Shown here one piece after another: positions 1 through 11,500 of a stretch of DNA of 64,000 nt (positions are counted from its first letter, which is position 1; each line of letters starts with the position of its first letter). The DNA is from Allacma fusca (taxonomy: Eukaryota > Arthropoda > Collembola > Symphypleona > Sminthuridae). Position numbers and translations under genes: made by a program. Location of the stretch: assembly GCA_947179485.1 (NCBI GenBank), contig OX359245.1, positions 78,789,067 through 78,853,066 on the forward strand, given 5' to 3'. A model generated the notes under the pieces. That model worked only from the letters and a program-made list of their open reading frames with translations. It made no database searches and was not told the origin of the DNA.

Positions 1-861
1 TCGGCTTGCTTGCTGTATATACCACTGGCTTGTTTGGCTATATAGTGAAATAGTATACTACATAGTTGCTTACTATACATTTAGTGAAATGAGCGCGCCA
101 AGCTTTGAATTAACATATCCCTCAGAAAAGTGGCCAGTAATGTAGAGACTAGTAAAAGCCCTGTGCTTCACAGAGACAATTACTTGAGAATTGTGATAGT
201 GCACAAAGACAAAAAAGTAAATGGCTATAGATCCCGTATCAAGGCATATCGAGAAGGCTTAATGTTGATTGCCTGCTCCGACGGGCAACGTAATCTCATA
301 TAAGACATGAAGTGAACTATTAATTGTAAGAATAACAATTCGTTTCATATAGCTAGTTGACATTACATCATCAAAAAAGTATGGTACAACGCCCCAGCTC
401 ACTAACGTTCTCTCCCAAAATCAATATTTGGCTATATACGTGGAATCTAACTTGATCAATTTAATACCAATATTCCATTGTTATTAAATCTTGCTGTTGC
501 ATCACTGTATGGTGCTTCGCCCCTTCGTGGATCAGCACGTTGGGCTGATCAAATATGATTTTTTTAAATCTTATTATAATTTGTATATAGCTCAGTTGTG
601 CCGGGATAATTTAACTGAAGCTTCCGACACTACGCACTGATTATTTAAAATATGATAAATGAAAGAAATTCATATTAGCGCCACACAGGGCATTGGAAAA
701 TACTTATATTTTTTCTGAAAATACAAAATAAAATACATTTGAAATGAAAGCCAAAATACAAAGTAAAAATACATTATATTGTGGGTTATTCAAAATACCA
801 AATACAAAATACGTATTTCAAATACTTTTCTCAAAATACAATTCACCTCTATTTTGAGCAG

Positions 862-969
862 TTTTAGAAAAACAAGCTTTTTAAAAACATCATCAGAAAG
901 CGAAGCCCTTTTGGGACTAAATATAATACCTGCATGACTACATAACCGCTCCACAGAGGCTGACAAGGC
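862..969 (-). pseudogene. hAT transposase dimerisation-domain remnant in element A
   Basis: About 36 residues resemble the hAT C-terminal dimerisation region: a SVERLCSHAG core, then IFSPKRASLSDD and KKLVFLK. The upstream part of the gene is cut at 969/970 by element B, whose TSD lies in this exon. Past B, the minus-strand sequence near 2145 shows a pyrimidine tract ending in an AG acceptor, which suggests the exon started there. No intact transposase remains. Confidence 0.8.
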
Positions 970-2130
970 CAGTGGTGCGATCGGGTCAAGTAATTTCAAA
1001 ACTTGACCATGAACTTGACTTGACCACAAAAATTCAAGTAATTTTCAAGACACAATCTGAACTTGATTACTCGCGTTCGTGTAATTACTTGACTTGTCAA
1101 GTTCAAGTATTCAAGTAACTTTTGTAAGACCCGAACTTGATCAAGTATAGTTAAATTTCCAAACTTGACTTGAACTTGACTTGACCATGACTTGAACGCG
1201 ACTTGAACTTGATAATTCAAGTTAAGTACCACAAAAAATTAAACATGGCCACAATAAGTCGAACTTATATCAGCAAATTATTTCCTTCAGACTGAAAACC
1301 AAAACGCACTCAGAAAACAATTTTACTGCTACTTTTTATTTAAAACCATTCGAGGATGAATTTGAGCGTATACTGAATACAGTAAAAGTTCGATATAAGG
1401 GACTATATAATTTATAAAGGAATTTCCCTTATACAAAACGTCTAAAGCATTGTGTAAATGAAAGTTGGGGTCAAACAAATGCATTCCTGATATTGACACA
1501 TTCCTTATAAGCTGAGCCCTTATAACGGACTTTCACTGTATATCTGACGAGTTTTACTTGGTGTCAAGTTTTATTTAATGTTTATATATGTATATATACA
1601 TATACCTATTTGAGCATTACCAGTACTCTTAATTTAAAATTTAAGAAACTAATATTTACTTATTTATTAAACGCTTTTTGTAAAGTCATCCAAGCTCAAT
1701 TTGTACTGGAATTTATTTACACAAGTTGAAACTAATAATTCTAAGCACCAATATGAATTATAAAGATAATTCTTTCATTTCATGGAAAGGCCGCTGCAAC
1801 AACTAACAATGAGCAACGTCTTGTAAACAAGACCTTTATAAAACGGACTGGCATACGCAATCTAAAATTACTTGAACTTGACCATGAAATCTCAAGTTCA
1901 TGGTCAAGTTTTTTCTTTCCATTACTTGACCCTGAACTTGACTTGAGATTCAAGTAAATTTCTCTTACTTGTACTTGACCTGACTTGTCTTCGAATGTCA
2001 TGGTCAAGACGAGTACGTTCTTGAACTCTACCCGAAAGATTCAAGTAAAAATATTGACCTACTTGAACTTGACCCGAACTTGAACTTGACTTGAAAACTC
2101 AAGTATTACTTGAACTTGTCCGCAGCACTG
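970..2130. mobile_element. hAT-type transposon B (inside A), ACTTGA word tracts
   Basis: The exact TSD is GACAAGGC (962-969 and 2131-2138). The TIRs are CAGTGGTGCG and CAGTGCTGCG. The end tracts (about 985-1230 and 1860-2120) consist of ACTTGA/TCAAGT words, predominantly written as ACTTGAAC on the plus strand at both ends. It lies in the transposase exon of element A, so it is younger than A. Confidence 0.92.
1380..1538. mobile_element. pogo/Tigger-like MITE inside element B
   Basis: This is a 159-bp element with ~22-bp TIRs starting CAGTAAAAGTTCGATATAAG on the left and CAGTGAAAGTCCGTTATAAG read inward from the right. It is flanked by TA on both sides. Short size, a TA target and CAGT termini fit a non-autonomous pogo/Tc1-mariner element. 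It is the third nesting level (A, B, then this). Confidence 0.7.
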
Positions 2131-3148
2131 GACAAGGCCTATGGAGTATAAAAATAAAAAACATTTATTTGACGTTTTTATACTTGTCCAAAGTAGCCAA
2201 ACTGTCAGAAGTGTCCCACAGATAGTTTAAACACTCCAAAGTCTCCTGAATTGACTGCGATGAATTGAATATTAATATGACTGTCATGACTTGGCCGACT
2301 AGCGTAACAGAAAATTAGCTGACAATAAAATTCATTCTTCGACATGCAGTCAGGGAGAGGTTGAAGTTGAAATTCTTTCATGCTAAACAAACGTTTTTGT
2401 TGTAAAGTGCGCTCACTCATACGAGTGTGTTTACACGCTGGTGACTACAGATGCCGTGTACATTGGAACTTATCTGTGAAAAGTATTTTGAGCAAAATAC
2501 TTTATTTAAAATACATTTTTTATGGCACTGTTAGTAAGAAAATACAAAATACAATTTTATTCAAAACCATGTAAAATATAAAATACTTATTCAATGCAGT
2601 AGGGCTACAAAATACAAAATACAAAATACAAAATACTCGGTTTTAAAATACGTATTTTAAAATACAGTATTCCCAAATACTCCAATGCTCTGGCGCCACA
2701 CTTTTCACGTGCTGTAGTCACTAAAATTCATTGTACCAATTAATCTTTATTGCTTAATGATATTTATAGGGGATACAACGATGAAATGTGTGAATGTTAA
2801 GGCTTGTAATTAAAAAGTAGTGAGCAAATAGCTACAGCAATACAGTATTTGAGAATTTAACTGACGTAAGTATAAAGTGTAGCAATAAGCAGTTTCCACA
2901 AATTCCATTTGCTGTTTCCTAATAGGAATCCCACACTTATGTGTACAAAATTCAGTCACTAAAATTCTCCTTTCCTCAAATTCGTCAGTGCTGTAACCGA
3001 ACGTAGTTTTTCTCACTACCAGACTTAATTTAATCCCCACTTTATGATTTCTGGCTAATGTTTATAATAATTTTGATTAATGCTTTTAAGCGCTAATCTA
3101 AAATAAATTACTTTATATTGTGCGCTCTATTGACAATAAGCTTCCCGT

Positions 3149-4278
3149 CAGGGTGGCTTGATTTAAATCACGTTGATTTAAATCTTGATTTAAATCAAGA
3201 TTTAAATCACTTGATTTTTTTCAAATAAATCATTGATTTAAATCAAAATTAACTCTTCAACTTTTGCGGTTAGGTAAAATTTAATTTTACGTCTCTAAAC
3301 GTTGTAAAACGTGGATTTTTTTGTTTTTACAAATTTTTGGTATAAAACCATTTTGGATTTTGATAATTTTCAGGGTAATTTGGACACGTTGACATATTGA
3401 TTATCTGTCAAGCTGTCAAAGTGCCATAAAATTTGGATATGAGTGAGTTTTGAAGTATTGTATAATACTAGAGCTTCTGCTGGGGACAATTGTTATGCCC
3501 CACAGAAGATTCCGCCTCGTTTCAAAATCCAGGGACAAAAATTAATATCCCAATCCCGTCCTGAAATAACACAGAGACTATATTTACATCCCGAAAATGT
3601 CTCGTCCCTAACAGAAACTCAGTAACTACAAAAACATCCCGATATCCAATATTTCTAAAAGAGTACCGTTTAAAGTGGAAAGATTTGACAGTGAATTTTG
3701 CATTTTTTAAATGTTACTCTTGTACGGAGAGATATTCACACTTGTTTAAACGGTATATTCCGAATTTGCAAATAATTTTTCTGTCCCAACATACTCTACC
3801 ATCCCATCCCGAAACACTGTATATGCATACACTGTGCACATTTTGTATAATTACATATAAATATATTTATGTAATTATACATAAATCAATAAAAATCCAA
3901 ATGAGACAGCTGGTATCTGTCCTACACAGCGTTTGGCTTCAAAGACAACTTAATTCCGAATTGTTACAATATAAAAAATACTGTTGATCTTTGGAATTGG
4001 CCTTTAACCAGCTTTTTATTTCATATTAGGTAGTTGGCTTGCCTTTTTAATTTTCTCTCAATACATTTGATTGATTGTTCAAGTTTCATTGGCGCCAACA
4101 GTGCACAATATTATTAGGAAAATTAAAATCCAAAAATTTGTATGGAAATTCTATCGTACTATAAAATTTTGAATTTAAATCATAAAATATTGATTTAAAT
4201 CAAAAAAATCCGATTTAAATCAAATAAATCTGATTTATTTGATTTTTTTCAAAAAAATCAAAAAAATCAGCAACCCTG
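3149..4278. mobile_element. hAT-type transposon C, TGATTTAAATCA word tracts
   Basis: The exact TSD is CTTCCCGT (3141-3148 and 4279-4286). The TIRs are CAGGGTGGCTTGATTT and CAGGGTTGCTGATTT. The end tracts (about 3158-3250 and 4170-4265) are built from the self-complementary word GATTTAAATC. The interior has a second set of ATCCCG/TCCCG words (about 3490-3830), possibly an older nested element whose ends I could not find. No transposase remnant was recognised. Confidence 0.9.
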
Positions 4279-4313
4279 CTTCCCGTAGACTGCAAGCAGT
4301 TGGTATACAGCCA

Positions 4314-4383
4314 AGAAGCACAGCGAGCTGAAACTCTGTCGCAGAGGAGAGCTTTTTCAGCTCGCTCAGCTCGCTCTGCTTCT
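4314..4383. repeat. Hairpin at R unit 1/2 junction, core orientation I
   Basis: The 17-base left arm AGAAGCACAGCGAGCTG is matched by an imperfect right arm ending TCTGCTTCT. The 27-bp core at 4331-4357 runs from AAACTCTG to GCTTTTT. The second hairpin at 7858-7929 carries the exact reverse complement of this core between arms in the same positions. Confidence 0.8.
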
Positions 4384-5003
4384 CTTCTCGGATTGTTTGC
4401 TTGCTGTATATACCACCAGCTTGCTTGGCTATATGGTGAAAGAGTATACTGCATATCGGCTATAGTGAAATGAGCGCGCCAAGGTTTAAATTAACATACA
4501 AGGTGGCCAGTAATATAGAGACTAGTAAAAGCCCTGTGCTCCGCACAGGTGCAATTACTTGAGAATTGTGAGAATATACACAAACCCGTGAATTGCTATA
4601 GATCCCGTATACATGGCATGTCGAGAAGGCTTAATATTAATAGCCAGTTTTGCTGGGCAAAGTAATCTCATATAAGACATAACTATTAATTGTAAGATTA
4701 ACAATTCGTTTCAAATAGCTAGTTGGCAATTCATTATCAAAAAATTATGGTACAACGCTCCAACCCACTAAAGTTCTCTCCCAAACGCATTATTTGGCTA
4801 TACACGTGGAATTTAACTAATCGCTTGATCAACTTAATACCAACCAACATTGTTATTAAATCTTGCTGTTGCATCACTGTCTGGTGCTTCACTCCTTAGT
4901 GGATCAGCACAACGTGCTGATCAAATATGATTTTTTATTTGATTATAATTTGTATATATCTCAGTTGTACCGTCATAATGCAACTGAAGCCTCAGACACT
5001 GGA

Positions 5004-6665
5004 TAAAGGTCTTCATCGGATCGGATTGATCCGGACGGATTCGGATCGGATCGGATTCGGATAGGATTGAAAACACAATTAATCATATCCGTCAAACATA
5101 TGGCGGACCGGATGCATCATTTGAATCCGTATATTTATTTCGGATAGGATTTGATGCAGTAATGAATGCATCCGACCGGATAGGATGAGCATGTTCTGTG
5201 TTTTCGGTTGATCCGGCGGATATCCGCGGATATCCGTCTTTTCGACGAGCCCTCTCGTGAGGAATAATGTGTCACGCATTTTATAGTAGAGATTCTTGGA
5301 TTTGAAATAGAGGTGAGGCCAGGAAGCGGGCTATTAGATTCGGGCCGGCCCGAACCCGACCCGGCCGGGTTTTTAGCCGGGTTCGGGCTGCAAATACGAA
5401 CTTACGTCGGGCTCCGACCGGGTTCGCGCTGCACTAAAACAATGAAACCGGGTTAAGATCGGGCTTGGGCCTGCATTTATTTTTCAGTTCGGGTTTCGGG
5501 CGGGTCACAAATTACAAATGACCCGACAATTCTACTAGAATATGATTTAGGACAGATAGGTGGCATGCATATTTGACGTTGCGCAGAGTTCAAGCATTGC
5601 TTTCATGTATATTCATGCCAAAGCTAAATAATGGTTCACTGTATTTAATACGTATATACACATGCTTAAACATTTTGAAACGATCCCTTAAGTTTGATAG
5701 TTTATCTTCAAAAAATTTCAGAGCTAGGTTTTGCTCCGTGTGTGCACGTTTATTGGAATGGACAGTATATGCAAATAAAATAGAAATGTAAATAAAGGTT
5801 TCACAGCGGATTCAATTGTTAGTAAAAAGCCGGATTTTCATCGGGTTTTAAAACTATTTAAAGATCAGATTTTTAGCGGGTTCGGGTTGTAAAATATTTT
5901 GGAGACCGGGTTTTTAACGGGTTCGGGTTTCACAAAATGTGAAGTGCATAAAACGTTGAATATCGAATATTTAGCCCGTTGGCGGGCGGGGTCGGGCTAA
6001 TTGAGTATTTGTTCGGGTTTCTTCCGGGTTCGGGTCTGAAGTCAAGCCCGAATCCCACCTCTAATTTGAAACTTTAATGCATTCATGAGAATTCTCGTCC
6101 TCCATACACGCATGCAACGTGCCCGGCATCAATTGTTCAAATTCTTCGTGAATTTGTTGTTACATTTTTAATTATTTTTCTCCGTGCTTATTTCCAACAT
6201 GAACTTAAATAGTTGGTGGAAAAATGTATAAGACAAAAGAATCAAGGAAAGCCGTGTCAATTATATTGAATGCATAATCTATTTGTTTTCAGTTTTTTGG
6301 AAGCAAAATTGGTTTTGCATCTAACGAGGTAATTATCGATACACCGGAATTTAAAATTTTTCATATTGATTTGAATGTGATAAAATTAGAAACATGCCCA
6401 ATATATAAGATACATCTCTTTTACGGTTTCTTGAAGTAAGGTTCGGATATCCGCGGATCGAATCGGATGCATCCGTAAATGTATCCGACGGACCGGACCG
6501 AAAATTTTATCCGATCCGAAAATTCCGGATCGGATACGGATACTTATAAAATGTTACCCGACTCTATCGGATCGGATTGGATGGGTGTTTTTGAAATCCG
6601 GAATTTACCGGATCGGATAGGATCGGATACGGATGAGACCAGAATCCGATCCGTGAAGACCTTTA
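5004..6665. mobile_element. hAT-type transposon E, CGGATC word tracts
   Basis: The exact TSD is ACACTGGA (4996-5003 and 6666-6673). R unit 1 shows the related unbroken site near 630. The TIRs are TAAAGGTCTTCATCGGATCG and TAAAGGTCTTCACGGATCGG. The end tracts (about 5015-5240 and 6440-6655) consist of CGGATC/GGATCCG words. Element E2 is nested inside. No transposase remnant was recognised. Confidence 0.93.
5308..6063. mobile_element. hAT-type transposon E2 (inside E), CGGGTTCGG word tracts
   Basis: The exact TSD is ATTTGAAA (5300-5307 and 6064-6071). The TIRs are TAGAGGTGAGG and TAGAGGTGGG. The tracts at 5335-5520 and 5825-6055 are rich in CCGGGTTCGGG and locally GC-rich against an AT-rich background. 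No coding remnant was recognised. Confidence 0.9.
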
Positions 6666-7297
6666 ACACTGGACGCACTGATAATTTAAAATAGGAAAAG
6701 TGAAAGGAATTTATATTAGTGGAACATTTTTCAATTGCTATTGTTACTAAAGTCCATGGTTCCTACAAATCAATCCTTAATTCCTAATGATATTTTTAGG
6801 GGATATAAAGATCAAATGTATGGGTGTAAAGGCTTGTAATTAAAAACTAGTGAGCAAATAACTTCAGCAATACAAATTCTGAGAATTTATCTGGCATTAT
6901 ATATAAAAACTGTTACAATAAGTACTTTCAATTCATTTGCTTTTTCCTAATAAGAATCTCACACTTATGTGCACAAAGTTCAGTCATTAAAATTCTCCTC
7001 TCCTCAAGTTCGTCAGTGCTATAACCAAACGTAGTTTTTCTCACTACCAGACTTAATTTAATCCTTTGATGATTTGTCTAATGTTTATAATAATTATGAT
7101 TAGCGCTTTTAACTGTTAATCGAAAATTGCGTAATATTGCGAATGGTATAGCATGAAGGAGAGTGGTAATTTAAAGCTTTCTCATTGCTGCGCGCTGCGC
7201 TCATTCCACTATATAGCAAGCCGCTCTATGTAGTATACGACGCTACTCTATATCGAAGCAAGCCGGTGGTATATGCAGCAATCAAGCAAGCCGAGAA

Positions 7298-7857
7298 CGT
7301 AATGTTAGTAAAGTCTCAAGTTTGTCACTCCCACTCCCAATCAGTCCCAGAAGCGCTGCTGAACACTCAGTCCACTCAGTCCTATGCTATCCACTGGGTG
7401 AGTCTAGCTCAGTTCAGTCCCAATGAAAGTCTTGGGTCAAAGTCCCACTCAGTCCCCAAGGATACAAAAAATGGCGCTAATTTCCATCCTTGGGCTTTAA
7501 TATATGGCTTTAACGAGCAGCATAGCCACCGCCTGCGTCGGTGGAAGCATGCTAATGTAATGCAATGGGAGAGGACGTGGAGCGACAAATCTAGCTAACG
7601 CCAAAGCGTGCTGCGTTGCGTACCGTGCTTGTACATTGCATTACTTAAAGCAAAAGCGCTTTATGGCATTGTGAACTCGCAAGCCTAAAAAGTGCGAATA
7701 GGGGAGAGCGAAGATTTAAAAATGCCCTCCCTTTCCCTCCCCTCATCATCTTCAAATTATAGTATTTAGATAAATCCCACTCTCACTCCAATCCCACTCC
7801 ACTCCCTATGTTTTCGCTCAGTCCAAAAGAGCTGAGTCCCGTTTGACTAACATTACG
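7298..7857. mobile_element. Inverted-repeat element D, CCCACTCC/CAGTCC word tracts
   Basis: The 12-bp perfect terminal inverted repeat is CGTAATGTTAGT (7298-7309 and 7846-7857). The 4-bp direct repeat AGAA flanks it (7294-7297 and 7858-7861). Word tracts of CACTCCC/CAGTCCC sit at both ends (7325-7460 and 7765-7840) on the same strand, as in the hAT elements, but no 8-bp TSD is present. It sits exactly between the right end of R unit 2 and the second hairpin. The class is uncertain. Confidence 0.55.
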
Positions 7858-7929
7858 AGAAGCACAGCGAGCTGAAAAAGCTCTCCTCTGCGACAGAGTT
7901 TCAGCTCGCTGCATGCTCGCTTTGCTTCT
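7858..7929. repeat. Hairpin at R unit 2/3 junction, core orientation II
   Basis: The left arm AGAAGCACAGCGAGCTG is identical to that of the hairpin at 4314, and the right arm ends TTTGCTTCT. The 27-bp core at 7875-7901 is the perfect reverse complement of the core at 4331-4357. Confidence 0.8.
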
Positions 7930-8160
7930 CGGCTTTGATTGTTGATTGCTGCATATACCACCGGCTTTCTTGGCTATATAGAGAAATAGTATACTACATG
8001 GCGGCTTGCTATATAGTGAAATGAGCACGAATAAATCCCAGTTGTGGAGACTTATTGTATGGCTAAATCTTGCGCGCTTACTTTAACAGTAGAGCGCGAA
8101 ATTTTAATAGCCACATACAGAAAGTGGCGGTTATAATATAGAGATAGCAAATAATTGTTT
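7930..8160. repeat. R repeat, unit 3 (truncated)
   Basis: The sequence matches the left ends of units 1 and 2 (CGGCTTTG..., then the GCATATACCACCGGC block, then ATATAGTGAAATGAGC) and fades out by about 8160. The 8160-8508 stretch before the P450 stop codon shows no recognisable feature. Confidence 0.6.
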
Positions 8161-8508
8161 TGACTTGCGACAGTTCCACATTTAGTGCGACACCATCAAA
8201 TATCTTTATTAAACAAACGTGATCGATAAGTTTCACAGGACAATTTATGGATTGTCTAGATTATAAATTGAACCTTACGTGAGACAGGAATCGAGTTATA
8301 AAATTTATTTCTTTTTCAGGTTTTCAAAGATTAACGGAAATTCAAAATAATTCGAACAACAGGTGACAACGTAAACGCAGCCGAGGTTCATAAGCAATTC
8401 AAATTATTTTAATAATGTATATATAAAAAAAAGTGTTTGACCGGAATTGTCCAGAGCCAAAGTACGGAGAGTAATTAATACATTCGGAAATTAATATTTG
8501 TAGTAAAC

Positions 8509-11500
8509 TTAGCCCTTCCTCGGCACAAACTTGGCCTTGCACTCCAAACAATGATAGGCAACTAGAATCCTCCCTGAAATGGATTCTAATTTCTTGACCC
8601 GTACTACATTATATGACTGGAAGATTCTCGTCAGAAACACGAACAATTGATCCCTCGCGAGGCTCTCTCCCACACATGATCTTCGTCCGTGACCAAAAGT
8701 AAAGATTAAGTCGGACTTTATGAAGTTCCCATTCTGGTCTATGAACCTCCCTGGGTTAAAGAGTTCCGGATTTTCCCATAGGTCCGGATCCATTTGGATT
8801 CCGTAGAAATTTGAGAAGATAAAAGAGTCTTTTTTTATTTTGTAGTCCATGAGTTGGGTGTCCACTGTCGCTTTATGAACTCCAAATGGAAGTACGGGTG
8901 CCATTCGAAATAATTCTTGAAGTACGGCTTGAAAATAAGGCATCCTGTCTCGATCAGAAATACTTGGATATCCATCCCCCGCAATTTCATCAATCTCTGC
9001 CTGAAGTTTCTTTTGAACTTGAGGATATTGTGACAAAAAACACATGGCCCATTCCAAGGTAGAGCTTGTTGTATCTAACGCCGCCGCAATCATGTCTATG
9101 ATTATGGGGATCGACTCATCGTCTGTTAATGTTTAGTAGGAAAAACATGGTATCAAAACATTGATAAGAAATAATTACTTGGACCTAATACTGGCTTTAA
9201 AAAATTTAAGTATATATTTCAATCTGCTCTGGAAATATTAATTGGAATAAGTCGTGTATGTACGTGAGGCATGAAAAACAGAAGACTCGTCCGAGGTTTC
9301 CGCGACCTTGTCCATTATAGCATCAGAAAAATTTCGAGGGAGTTTTTCAGTCCGTGACTTCTGATTTATTTCCATGTTCCGTTTGACGCTTTTGTAAAAA
9401 TCGGACGCAAATTTCTCTAGGAAGGCTTTCCCGGACAGGGACGATGGGAACCAATCAGCAAGGGATGGGAAGTAGAAGCATAATCGCATTATTGGATTCC
9501 GAAGTTCTGCCAGTCTAAATAAATGTAATTATTTGTTAGGATTATATTATGAACTATATCTACTCTTTGTGCACCGTTAAACAAAACTAGGGACTTTGAA
9601 TTGGCATAAGCTTACATTTCAAGTTGGTCTAAAATATGCTGCACTTCAGGATCGTTCGGGGGTAGTCTCACTCCAAACAAAATTTGGAACATAGCATTTA
9701 CTGTATGGATGCCAAAAGCATGCTTAAAATCAAATACGTCATTCTCATGGGCTTTAAGACGATCGAAGAATCTGGTTACTTCATCCAGGATAGTTGACTC
9801 CAGCTCTTTGGAAATCTCAAGATGTTTGAAGTTCTTTAAAACGAATTTCCGCTGCTCTTTTGCATCATCTGCCCAGATGATCCCTAGAAGTTAAAATATA
9901 AAATCTCCTTATATTTTGTGAAAACACAAGTGAATCGTTTCCCAAATTTTGAACTGTTTTCCGAATCCCATTGGAAAATTTGAGCTTGATTGATTTAGTT
10001 TCAGTAAAGTTCTAATTATATGTAAATGCGGAAATCCTTGTGTAATCTTTCAAAGAAGAGGAGAAGTAAGCATTAAATTTTAAAATAACTATTAAAACAA
10101 TTGCAAACCTTTCCCATTCATAACTCGGGTGATGAGCAAATCCGCTTGACCACCAAGGGCTGCAACTTTACCGGCCTCTTTCACAGAATTCGGGGAATTG
10201 AGAACAATTAACCTGGAAGGAAAATACCTTGAAATAATTTTGTTTCCTTTTAAACATACAAACTTAAGACCCTGAGTTCGTGCTTTCGATTCTCTTGTAA
10301 ACTGTCACCAAAAAAATCACATATGAGCAAGGAACAGGAACAGGCACAATGAACATTTAGTGGGGCTGCAAAAAATATTTGTAGAGACTATTCATTAACC
10401 AGGCACTCCGAAACGTACGAAAATTAGGTTTAGTTATTTAGCAACTACATAAAAACATATGTGCATGCAAGTTTGCATGTGTAATTTTTCTTGCACTATC
10501 TCATAATGTTAGCATGCACATTATTGATCCGTGCTTATTTTTAGGGTGGCGTCAGCCCCCTATAGTAAAATAGCCTTGTCCGTACGTCCGTAAGTCCGTG
10601 TGTAGACTTGTGTCGCACGATTACTCAAAAACTACTGAACCGATTTCATTGAAACATTTAATGGAAATTACCTGTATCAAACGTAAGGCTGAGTTCGTAT
10701 TTGGTTGAAATCGGCCGGATAGTTTTGGAGAAAAATATTCTTGAAATTTTGAATTTCAAGTCAAATGACAGTTATCTCCAAAACTACTGAATCGATTTCA
10801 ATGAATTTTTTTTTTGAATATTGCTTATGTAAACCGTAATCCTGATTGCTAATGTTGTTGAAATCGATCTGATAATTTTTTTGAAACAAGTTCTGAAATT
10901 TTGCAAAAAACTCGAAATTTATCCTAATTTGACGGCGATAGCTGACGCCACCCTACGCGAAGCCTCAAATATTCGCCTAGCGATGATTTTTTCAGCAAAT
11001 TAAAATAACAAGCTTTCATCATAGACAGCAAATTAAGCTCTAATTTTAGAAATTTCTGATTCGGAAACCAAATTCTAGCACACTTTTATTGGCTTATAAA
11101 AAATCTAATTTACAATGTACTACATTTTGGGAGAGTGGAATACTGTATAGTGGCATAATACATACATACAAACATACATACTGTAAAAGCGGTCTTGTCC
11201 ACCGTGCATTGAATTTCTTATGTGGCATTCAATTTTTCACCCTTAAATACTCAAATTGTATTTTAATACTGTCTGAAATAAAATTAGGTACATAAATTCG
11301 TAATCATCACCAACTTGGCAATACAATTCAGAAGTGGATCGCACTGATGGCCTCCGCTTTTAATGACTTTCGAACTTACAGATCTATGTATGTATGTATG
11401 CATGTATATATTCTCAAATTTTTGATTTTGTTCTCTTCTCTCTCTGCAGGTGGACACTATAGTTAGTTATATATGTAAACTTATTTTTTAAAAATAATTT

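Larger units (their letters stand above)
686..2692. mobile_element. hAT-type transposon A, AAATAC word tracts
   Basis: The 8-bp TSD GCGCCACA is exact (678-685 and 2693-2700). The TIRs are CAGGGCATTGGA on the left and CAGAGCATTGGA read inward from the right. Both ends carry a dense imperfect tract of the word AAATAC/AAAATAC (about 700-850 and 2480-2680). The interior keeps a transposase C-terminal remnant on the minus strand and is split by element B. An 8-bp TSD with CAGRG termini is the hAT superfamily signature. Confidence 0.9.
1..4313. repeat. R repeat, unit 1 (left end outside window)
   Basis: The host DNA at 1-685, 2693-3148 and 4279-4313 aligns in the same orientation with unit 2 (4384-5003 plus 6666-7297), for example the stretches near 300-640 and 4660-5000 and the stretches near 2700-3120 and 6720-7140. 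Without the two inserted transposons the unit is about 1.2 kb. Its right end, near 4288-4313, is an imperfect inverted copy of the left end of the next unit. No coding potential is seen in it. Confidence 0.7.
4384..7297. repeat. R repeat, unit 2, with inverted ends
   Basis: The left end (4384-4480) and right end (about 7170-7297) are imperfect inverted repeats of about 110 bp. The shared block includes a ...GCATATACCACCGGCTTGCTT... type segment. Without transposon E the unit is about 1.25 kb and aligns with unit 1 in the same orientation. The family was not recognised. Confidence 0.7.

Noticed and set aside
970..1240. Short repeated words (ACTTGA and the like) as a possible CRISPR array or plain microsatellite
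   Set aside because: No regular repeat-spacer spacing, and the tract stops at a TIR with an 8-bp TSD. It is an end region of a transposon.
3685..3987. 100-codon open frame
   Set aside because: Lies within the interior of transposon C, has no motif, and overlaps AT-rich repeats.
7185..7598. 137-codon open frame on the plus strand
   Set aside because: It crosses the border between R unit 2 and element D and consists of inverted-repeat and CACTCC-word DNA; no protein family features.
9709..9894. 61-codon plus-strand open frame
   Set aside because: Antisense shadow of P450 exon 4.
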